Positions 1-5,418 of a stretch of 5,418 nt of DNA are shown one piece after another. How positions within the stretch are numbered: the stretch's first letter is position 1; every line of letters begins with the position of its first letter. A model generated the notes under the pieces. The model saw nothing but the letters and a program-made list of their open reading frames with translations. It made no database searches and had not been told where the DNA came from. The stretch comes from an uncultured Mesorhizobium sp. Its GTDB lineage: Bacteria; Pseudomonadota; Alphaproteobacteria; Rhizobiales; Rhizobiaceae. Where the stretch lies: assembly GCA_950071955.1 (NCBI GenBank), contig CATMOC010000296.1, positions 1 to 5,418 of the forward strand, given 5' to 3'. The translations under genes and the position numbers were made by a program.

Positions 1-69
1 CGTCCTTCCGGCGACGTCGCGTCACTGCGATCATCCCTGATCCAGGGCCTGCGGCAGATGGCGGATTCG

Positions 70-100
70 TCAGGCCCAAAGCCCCGGCTATCCGGCCTGA
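70..100 (-). repeat. Imperfect inverted repeat downstream of the SDR, possible 3'-end hairpin
   Basis: TCAGGCC (70-76) and GGCCTGA (94-100) are perfect 7-base inverted arms. Between them AGCC (80-83) and GGCT (86-89) can form a smaller inner stem. The structure lies 52 bases or more past the SDR stop, in the only non-coding stretch of the window (1-151). No T-run follows it on the minus strand, so it is not a standard intrinsic terminator; it could be an RNA 3'-end-stabilising hairpin or chance in GC-rich DNA. The rest of 1-151 holds no gene I can support. Confidence 0.3.
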
Positions 101-151
101 TCAAGTGCGGATCGGCGGCGGCAATATACGCGCCAGGCTTTCAACCCTCGC

Positions 152-926
152 CTACGGGGCGGCGTAGCCGCCGTCGATGACGAGCTCGGTGCCGGTGACG
201 AACTTCGACTCGTCTGAGGCGAGATCGAGCACGCCGTAGGCGATATCGTCCGGCTCTCCGACATGACCGATCGGGTGCAGGGCGTTCAGGGCCTGCCGGC
301 CCTCTTCGACGTCGCCGTTCTCAGCCAGGTAGTTCTCGACCATCGGCGTCCAGATATAGCCGGGATGGATCGAGTTCACCCGGATGCCCAGCCCCGCCTT
401 GGAGCAATACAGGGCGGTCGACTTGGTGTAGAGCCGCACGCCGCCCTTCGAGGCGTTACAGGCGCCGAGATTGGGATCGTCGACGAGGCCCTCGATCGAG
501 GACAGGTTGATGATCGAGCCGCAGGGCGGATCGTTCCGCTTCATCGCCAGGATAGCCTGCTTGGTGCCGAGGAACACGCCGTCGAGATTGACGCTCATCA
601 GCCGGCGCCAGCCTCCAGCGTCTCCTCCTCCGGCGGTCCGCCTCAGCCGACGCCGGCATTGTTGACGAGCACGTCGAGCCGCCCGAACCGGTCGAGGGCG
701 GTCTGTACTACCTGCTTCCAGGCGCTCTCGACGGCGACGTCGTGGTGAAGGTAGATCGCTCGCCGCCCGCCTCGGCGATGGCCTGCGCTACCCGCTCGCC
801 TTCCTCGTCCTTGATGTCGGTGACGACCACCTTCGCCCCCTCCCGCGCCAGCATCCGCGCCGAGGCCTCGCCCAGCCCCAGCGCGCCTCCTGTCACGATC
901 GCCACCTTGTCTCGCACTCTGCTCAT
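152..926 (-). pseudogene. Short-chain dehydrogenase/reductase, broken by two frameshifts and a stop
   Basis: This is a classical SDR, an NAD(P)-dependent oxidoreductase acting on alcohols or ketones; the substrate is not predictable. The N-terminal part (926 to about 759) begins MSRVRDKVAIVTGGALGLG, with the cofactor motif TGGALGLG and Asp37 after the second strand, favouring NAD. Reading on needs one extra base near 756-760, giving IYLHHDVAVESAWKQVVQ and then RLDVLVNNAGVG. An in-frame TGA follows at 643-645. A second missing base near 611-612 is needed to reach WRRLMSVNLDGVFLGTK and the C-terminal part, ending ELVIDGGYAAP before TAG at 152-154. Restoring two bases gives 777 bases, or 258 residues, the normal SDR size. 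The active-site motif reads ACNASKGG (codons around 458-460) where the family has YxxxK, so the catalytic Tyr is Cys. The Ser (INLSS) and Lys remain. The ATG at 598 is an internal Met, not a start. Either a decayed gene or local sequence error; as written it cannot yield an active enzyme. Confidence 0.88.
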
Positions 927-932
927 TTCAGA

Positions 933-938
933 CTCCCT
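933..938 (-). promoter_or_regulatory. Ribosome binding site of the SDR gene
   Basis: On the minus strand AGGGAG lies six bases before the ATG at 926-924, a strong Shine-Dalgarno match at good spacing. It fixes the start of the SDR reading frame and shows that the translation signal survives although the coding region is broken. The 54-base gap to the end of glgX (927-980) shows no recognisable promoter or terminator, so cotranscription with glgX is likely. Confidence 0.7.
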
Positions 939-980
939 CTGGTCGATTCCGGTGGGTCGAGGTCCCCCCGGGATGGCGAA

Positions 981-3110
981 CTACACTTCCATGGACCGGC
1001 AGATAGCGACGATCGTCGAGCGCGCCTCCAGCCAGATCTCGTACGCTGCATTCACCCTATGCTCTGTGCCGGGAGAGGTGTCGGCAGTGAGATCCTCCTT
1101 CGAAGTGTCGATCACCACCTGCCAACCGCTTCCCGGCGGCGCTGGCATGATGAACCGGCAGCGGACAGGAGCGGCATTGAAGAGCAGGCAGAGGGCAGCG
1201 TCGCGGTCCCGGACGAGGCAGCCGAACCGGTTATCTGACCCCTGCCAGTCGGGCGCATTCCCCGCCGGCCCGAACCAGCTGACCTCCCCATCCGTGTAGA
1301 AGGTCTCGGCGCGCAGGACCGAATGCGCGTTGCGCAGGGCGATCAGCCGCCGAACGAACTGCACGAGCTCGCCATTCCGCTCCGCCAGCGACCAGTCGTA
1401 CCAGGAGATCGCATTGTCCTGGCAATAGGCGTTGTTGTTGCCCGCCTGGGTGCGGCGGAACTCGTCGCCGCCGAGCAGCATCGGCACGCCGCGCGAGAGC
1501 AGGAGCGTGGCGAGCAGATTCTTGATCTGCCGCAGGCGCATTGTCTCGATCCGCGGGTCGTCAGTGGGACCTTCGGCGCCGTTGTTGTCGCTGTAGTTCT
1601 CGTCACCGCCGTCGCGGTTGTCCTCGCCGTTCGCCTCGTTGTGCTTGCGCGCGTAGCTGACGAGGTCGTTAAGCGTGAAGCCGTCGTGGCTGGTGATGAA
1701 GTTGACGCTGTTGAGCGGGCTTTCGCCGCCGTGCTGGTAGAGGTCGCTGCTGCCCGCGAGGCGAGTCGCGAGCGCCCCGGTCATGCCCGGGTCGCCGCGC
1801 CAGAAGCGACGGACGTCGTCGCGGAAGTGGCAGTTCCATTCTGCCCAGCGCCCGCCGGGGAAGCTGCCTACCTGGAAGGCGCCGCCAGCGTCCCAAGCCT
1901 CGGCAATCAGCTTGACGTGCCGCAGGATCGGGTCCTCGGCGATCTGTTCGAGCAGAGGCGGGTTCGCGAGCAGATTGCCTTGCTCATCTCGCCCGAGCAC
2001 CGACGCGAGGTCAAAGCGGAAACCGTCGACGTGGCAGTGGATCACCCAGTGCCGCAGGCAATCCACGACCATGCTGCGCACCACGGGGTGATTGCAGTTC
2101 AGCGTGTTGCCGCAGCCGGTATAGTCCACGTATTCCCCATTGGGCATCAGGATGTAGTAGATCGCGTCGTCGAGCCCCCGGAAGCTGTAGGTCGGACCGT
2201 TCTTCCCTCCTTCCCCCGTGTGGTTGAAGACGACGTCGAGGATGATCTCGATGCCGGCCCGGTGAAGCTCGCGGACCATGGTCTTGAAAGCGACGAGCTC
2301 GCCGCCTGGCGCGACATCGCCGGCATATCCCGGCATCGGCGCGAACAGGGCGACTGGATTGTAGCCCCAGTAGTCGTGCAGCCGCTCGCCGCTCAGCGGG
2401 TTGAGCCCTTCAGCCGCCTCCGGGTCGAAGGCCTGGATTGGCATCAGTTCGAGGGCGGTGATGCCGAGCTCCCGCAGATAGGGGATCTTCTCGACGATGC
2501 CGAGATATTCCCCCGGTCGGCGGACCCCGGAGGACGGGTCGATCGTGAGCCCGCGCACATGAGTCTCGTAGAGGATCGTCTCGCTCCAGGGATGGCGGAG
2601 CGGTGCGTCGTCGGCCCAGTCGAAGCTTTGGTCCGCGATCACACAGCGACCATGCGAGTCGGGAGACAGGCCGGTGACGGAGGCGGCGTAGGGATCGAGC
2701 AGCGTTCGATGCGGATCGAAGTCGTCTCCGCCAGCCCGCGAGCGAGGCCCGTCGGTCTGGAGAGCGTACAGTTTCCCGCCAAGGTCGCCCGTCATGCGGG
2801 CATGCCAGATGTCGCCGGTCCGGTGGCGCCGCGCATTGAGAGAGAACCGGGCACTCGGCTGGGTCCCGCCGGCCGTCTCGTACAGAAGCAGGGTCATGCT
2901 CGTGGCGTGCCGACTGAACACCGCGATGTTTAAGCCGTCGCGGCAATCGTGCAGCCCGAGTGGCAGCGGCTCACCGCGGTCGATCCGGACGGGGCCGCTG
3001 TCCGACTCCGCCGGTGTGGAAGCTGCCTGTGCCGGTTCGTGTGATGGAGGCAGCGCCTGACGCCTCCCATGGATACCGACGGGCGCTCCGGCGGCCTTGT
3101 CGTCAGCCAT
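981..3110 (-). CDS. glgX: Glycogen debranching enzyme GlgX (GH13 isoamylase-type)
   Basis: GlgX hydrolyses alpha-1,6 branch points of glycogen already trimmed by phosphorylase, releasing short maltooligosaccharides in the cytoplasm. With the ATG at 3110 the protein has 709 residues, normal to slightly long for the family. An N-terminal CBM48-type domain (about residues 42-165, from RGEPLPLGLHDCRDGLNIAVF) is followed by the GH13 TIM barrel and a short C-terminal beta domain. The four GH13 regions are intact: DVVFNH (292-297); DGFRFDLA with nucleophile Asp367; IAEAWD with acid/base Glu404; TSHD with Asp476. The block GGDEFRRTQAGNNNAYCQDN is typical of GlgX/isoamylase. About 40 residues rich in Ala, Pro, Ser and charged residues precede the conserved domain and look disordered. 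The ATG overlaps the upstream stop by 8 bases. An in-frame GTG at 3137 (718 residues) has a GAGG nine bases upstream and is a real alternative. No glgA, glgB, glgC or glgP is in the window. Confidence 0.95.
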   Translation of the reverse strand: MADDKAAGAPVGIHGRRQALPPSHEPAQAASTPAESDSGPVRIDRGEPLPLGLHDCRDGLNIAVFSRHATSMTLLLYETAGGTQPSARFSLNARRHRTGDIWHARMTGDLGGKLYALQTDGPRSRAGGDDFDPHRTLLDPYAASVTGLSPDSHGRCVIADQSFDWADDAPLRHPWSETILYETHVRGLTIDPSSGVRRPGEYLGIVEKIPYLRELGITALELMPIQAFDPEAAEGLNPLSGERLHDYWGYNPVALFAPMPGYAGDVAPGGELVAFKTMVRELHRAGIEIILDVVFNHTGEGGKNGPTYSFRGLDDAIYYILMPNGEYVDYTGCGNTLNCNHPVVRSMVVDCLRHWVIHCHVDGFRFDLASVLGRDEQGNLLANPPLLEQIAEDPILRHVKLIAEAWDAGGAFQVGSFPGGRWAEWNCHFRDDVRRFWRGDPGMTGALATRLAGSSDLYQHGGESPLNSVNFITSHDGFTLNDLVSYARKHNEANGEDNRDGGDENYSDNNGAEGPTDDPRIETMRLRQIKNLLATLLLSRGVPMLLGGDEFRRTQAGNNNAYCQDNAISWYDWSLAERNGELVQFVRRLIALRNAHSVLRAETFYTDGEVSWFGPAGNAPDWQGSDNRFGCLVRDRDAALCLLFNAAPVRCRFIMPAPPGSGWQVVIDTSKEDLTADTSPGTEHRVNAAYEIWLEARSTIVAICRSMEV

Positions 3111-4110
3111 GGGTGACCAAATTGCGCGGCTCGCCACGGACGAAGGCCTCGATGTTCTCCAGCGTGGTCTCGATGATGCGTCGCACCGCGCTTTCCGTGT
3201 TGTAGGCGTTGTGCGGCGTGACGATCACGTTCGGGAAGCGCAGCAGCACGTGGTTGGCGACGAGCGCCTTCAGGTCGTGGCCTTCGGTCCACGCCTCGCG
3301 GAAGATCTGCGCCTCCTCGCGGATCAGCGGCTCCTGCGGCAGGACGTCGAGCCCGGCGCCCCGCAGCCTCCCGTCGGAAAGCGCCCGGACCAACGCCGGC
3401 ACGTCGACGACATTGCCGCGCGCCGTGTTGATCAAGATCGCGCCCGGCTTCATCAGGCCGAACTCGCGGTCGGAGATCAGGCTCGCGGAGCCCGGCATCG
3501 CCGGCACGTGGAGCGTCAGCGCGTCCGCCGCAGCCAGCACCTCGTCGAGGTCGGCATAGCAGAAGCCGAGACGGCTCGCCGCGTCAGCGTCTGGGTAGAG
3601 ATCGTGAGCGATGACCGTCATGCCGAAGCCGCGGGCGATCTCGATCGCGCGCCGCCCGATCCGCCCCGTGCCGATCACGCCGAGCGTCTTCCCGCGCAAC
3701 TCGAAGCCGCGCAGCTCCGCCTGCGAGAAGTTGCCGCGGCGGGTCCGCTCGACCGCCTCGACCAGGTTCCGCGCCACGGCGAGGAGCAGCGCAAAGGCAT
3801 GCTCCGCCACGGTCGAATCGCCGTAGTCGGGCACATTCGCCACCGCCACACCGTGCGCGGCACACCAGCCGAGGTCGATATGGTCGAAGCCGGTTGAGCG
3901 GGTGGCGATCAGCTTGAGCGAAGGGAACTGCGCCAGCACGTCGGCGCCGAGCTTCGAGTTAACGAAGGTGCTGACGATCTCGGCGTCCGCGTGAGCTGCG
4001 GCCGTGCGAGCATCGAAGGGCTCGCGCGTGCAGCTCAGTTCGTGCGCCGGCTTCAGCCGCAGGCAGGCCTGGTGCTCCCATTCCTCGGTCTCGAAGACGA
4101 CAACCTTCAT
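3103..4110 (-). CDS. NAD-dependent D-2-hydroxyacid dehydrogenase, D-lactate dehydrogenase-like
   Basis: This 335-residue soluble enzyme belongs to the D-isomer-specific 2-hydroxyacid dehydrogenase family, which interconverts 2-keto acids and D-2-hydroxyacids with NAD(H). The split catalytic domain occupies roughly residues 1-100 and 300-335, around a Rossmann domain. The nucleotide-binding motif GTGRIG is at 147-152, with an acidic Asp170 at the end of the next strand, which favours NAD over NADP. The catalytic triad is visible: Arg231 in NTARGNVVD, Glu260 in LPQEP and His300 in VTPHNAYN. The stretch RRGNFSQAELRGF and the long segment between Glu260 and His300 resemble fermentative D-lactate dehydrogenase (LdhA) more than glycerate or phosphoglycerate dehydrogenases, so pyruvate/D-lactate is my preferred but unproven substrate pair. 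The start at 4110 is supported by a GGGGGAGG ribosome binding site seven bases upstream and by the ATGA overlap with ppsA. Its stop overlaps the likely glgX start. The family is certain; the exact substrate is not. Confidence 0.93.
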   Translation of the reverse strand: MKVVVFETEEWEHQACLRLKPAHELSCTREPFDARTAAAHADAEIVSTFVNSKLGADVLAQFPSLKLIATRSTGFDHIDLGWCAAHGVAVANVPDYGDSTVAEHAFALLLAVARNLVEAVERTRRGNFSQAELRGFELRGKTLGVIGTGRIGRRAIEIARGFGMTVIAHDLYPDADAASRLGFCYADLDEVLAAADALTLHVPAMPGSASLISDREFGLMKPGAILINTARGNVVDVPALVRALSDGRLRGAGLDVLPQEPLIREEAQIFREAWTEGHDLKALVANHVLLRFPNVIVTPHNAYNTESAVRRIIETTLENIEAFVRGEPRNLVTHG

Positions 4111-5418
4111 CGTACAGCCTCCCCCGCGCGGGGTGCCATCGCCGCGCCGAGCCGCTCCTCCTCTTCTGCCACGCGGCGCACGGTGGCGACGAAGCTGTCG
4201 GGATTAAGCGAGATTGAATCGATCCCCTCCTCGACCAGGAAGGCGGCGAAGTCGGGATAGTTGCTCGGCGCCTGGCCGCAGATGCCGATCTTGATGCCGG
4301 CTGCGTGCGCCTTGGCGATCGCCTCCCGCACCGCGCGCTTGACCGCCTCGTTGCGCTCGTCGAACAGCGGCGCGAGCTCGCCCGAGTCACGGTCCACCCC
4401 GAGCACGAGCTGGGTCAGGTCGTTCGAGCCAATCGAGAAGCCGTCGAAGCGTTCCGCGAACTCCTCCGCCAGGAGCACGTTCGACGGAATCTCGCACATC
4501 ATGTAGATTTCGAGGCCGTTCTCGCCGCGCGACAGCCCGTTCTCGGCCATGACTGCCAGCACGCGGTCCGCCTCCTCCGGCGTCCGGCAGAACGGCACCA
4601 TGACGATGACATTGGTCAGCCCGATCGTCACGCGCACCTTCTTCAACGCCCGGCACTCAAGGGCGAAGCCGTCCCGGTAGCGCTCGTCGTAATAGCGCGA
4701 GGCGCCGCGCCAACCGAGCATCGGGTTCTCCTCCTCGGGTTCGAAGGCGGCACCGCCGAGGAGATGGGCATATTCATTGGTCTTGAAGTCGCTCAAGCGC
4801 ACGATCACCGGGTGCGGATGATAGGGTGCGGCGAGCTTGGCGATGCCGAGCGCCAGCGTCTCGACGAAATAGTCTTTCGGGTCTTCCCAGCCGCGGGTTA
4901 GGTCGCGGATCTCGCGCCGCACCGCCGGGTCGGCCACCCGCTCCGGATGGACCAGCGCCATCGGATGGATCTTGATCAGGTTGTTGATGATGAACTCCAT
5001 CCGCGCCAGCCCGACGCCCTTGGCCGGCAGCCGCCACCAGCGGAAGGCGGCGGCGGGGCTGGCAATGTTCACCATCATCGCCGTCTGGGTCTCTGGCAGG
5101 TCGGAGAGGTCCACCTCGGTCGCTTCGAACGGCAGGATGCCGTCATAGACCACGCCCCGGTCTCCCTCGGCGCAGGAGAGCGTGATTTCCTGGCCGTCGC
5201 GCAGCAGTTCGGTGCCGTGGCCGGTGCCGACGATGGCGGGGACGCCGAGTTCGCGGCTGACGATGGCGGCATGGCTGGTCGTGCCGCCATGGTCGGTGAT
5301 GATCCCGGCCGCCTTCTTCATGATCGGCACCCAGTCCGGGTCGGTCATCCCGGTGACCAGGATCGCGCCATCGCGGAAGCGGTCGATATCGGCGGCGCTG
5401 CGGATGGGGCAGACCGGG
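4107..5418 (-). CDS. ppsA: Phosphoenolpyruvate synthase, C-terminal part (5' end outside window)
   Basis: Phosphoenolpyruvate synthase (pyruvate, water dikinase) makes PEP, AMP and phosphate from pyruvate and ATP in the cytoplasm, the entry step of gluconeogenesis from pyruvate or lactate. The last 436 codons are visible; the family is usually near 800 residues, so the N-terminal ATP-binding domain lies beyond the right edge. The frame is open to the edge and reads ILVTGMTDPDWVPIM, so the ATG at 5348 is internal, not a start. The swivelling phosphohistidine domain has GGTTSHAAIVSRELG, with the phosphorylated His at 5271-5273. The pyruvate/PEP-binding TIM barrel shows VRLSDFKTNEY, ENPMLGWRGASRY, MMCEIPSN and GFSIGSNDLTQL, then GICGQAPS with the catalytic Cys at 4278-4280, and ends in GIDSISLNPD. 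All expected catalytic residues of this half are present. The stop TGA overlaps the next gene's ATG as ATGA, implying translational coupling. Identification is very secure. Confidence 0.97.
   Translation of the reverse strand, partial: PVCPIRSAADIDRFRDGAILVTGMTDPDWVPIMKKAAGIITDHGGTTSHAAIVSRELGVPAIVGTGHGTELLRDGQEITLSCAEGDRGVVYDGILPFEATEVDLSDLPETQTAMMVNIASPAAAFRWWRLPAKGVGLARMEFIINNLIKIHPMALVHPERVADPAVRREIRDLTRGWEDPKDYFVETLALGIAKLAAPYHPHPVIVRLSDFKTNEYAHLLGGAAFEPEEENPMLGWRGASRYYDERYRDGFALECRALKKVRVTIGLTNVIVMVPFCRTPEEADRVLAVMAENGLSRGENGLEIYMMCEIPSNVLLAEEFAERFDGFSIGSNDLTQLVLGVDRDSGELAPLFDERNEAVKRAVREAIAKAHAAGIKIGICGQAPSNYPDFAAFLVEEGIDSISLNPDSFVATVRRVAEEEERLGAAMAPRAGEAVR
4118..4125 (-). promoter_or_regulatory. 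Ribosome binding site of the hydroxyacid dehydrogenase, inside ppsA
   Basis: GGGGGAGG lies seven bases before the ATG at 4110-4108 and within the last codons of ppsA (Ala-Gly-Glu-Ala). It is the strongest Shine-Dalgarno sequence in the window and supports the chosen start. Its 5' four G residues form one arm of a short palindrome (4122-4133), so access may depend on ribosomes finishing ppsA. Confidence 0.7.

Noticed and set aside
35..47. CCCTG-ATC-CAGGG hairpin as a terminator
   Set aside because: Five-pair stem with a three-base loop and no T-run on either side; too weak to call.
456..659. A 67-codon minus-strand frame beginning with ATG within the SDR
   Set aside because: It is an arginine-rich out-of-frame reading of the damaged SDR region, not a separate gene.
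608..760. Programmed frameshifting or stop readthrough to express the SDR
   Set aside because: No slippery heptamer is visible at either shift, two shifts plus a TGA would be needed, and the catalytic Tyr is lost as well; decay or sequence error is simpler.
1323..2933. A 536-codon open frame on the plus strand, antisense to glgX
   Set aside because: It lies wholly opposite a well-supported GH13 gene, its translation is rich in Val, Ala and Arg with no recognisable domain, and long antisense frames are expected opposite GC-rich genes with strong third-position bias.
3097..3897. A 266-codon plus-strand open frame antisense to the hydroxyacid dehydrogenase
   Set aside because: Arg/Ala/Asp-rich composition without domains, fully inside an identified gene on the other strand; a codon-bias shadow.
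5271..5287. PEP synthase phosphohistidine motif reading TTSHAAIV instead of the E. coli-type RTCHAAI
   Set aside because: TSHAA is common in the wider PEP-utilising enzyme family (PPDK and many PEP synthases), so it is ordinary variation.

Overview
The window is GC-rich and densely coding. Every recognisable gene lies on the minus strand, so transcription runs from high to low coordinates. Gene content and protein wording suggest an alphaproteobacterium (perhaps Rhizobiales-like). That placement is inferred from composition and protein style only, because the window has no rRNA or other marker.

Layout in transcription order: (1) 5418-4107, the C-terminal 436 residues of phosphoenolpyruvate synthase (PpsA), with the start beyond the right edge; (2) 4110-3103, a complete NAD-dependent D-2-hydroxyacid dehydrogenase resembling fermentative D-lactate dehydrogenase; (3) 3110-981, a complete glycogen debranching enzyme (GlgX, family GH13); (4) 926-152, a short-chain dehydrogenase/reductase (SDR) gene that is broken in this sequence; (5) 151-1, a short non-coding tail with one imperfect inverted repeat and no gene I can support.

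The first three genes overlap at their ends: an ATGA junction between ppsA and the dehydrogenase, and an 8-base ATG/TGA overlap between the dehydrogenase and glgX. They are therefore very probably one translationally coupled operon. The SDR follows 54 bases later with its own strong ribosome binding site and may be the last cistron. The three intact enzymes meet around pyruvate and stored glucan: GlgX releases glucan from glycogen, the dehydrogenase probably interconverts pyruvate and D-lactate, and PpsA returns pyruvate to PEP. A carbon-storage and redox-balancing module is a reasonable inference, not something the sequence proves.

The most notable feature is the SDR. It carries two single-base deletions and an in-frame TGA within about 150 bases, and separately its catalytic tyrosine codon reads as cysteine. 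It is either a real, recently decayed pseudogene or a patch of poor sequence. I found no mobile element, CRISPR array, tRNA, rRNA or convincing new system; apart from the broken gene this looks like ordinary central-metabolism DNA.
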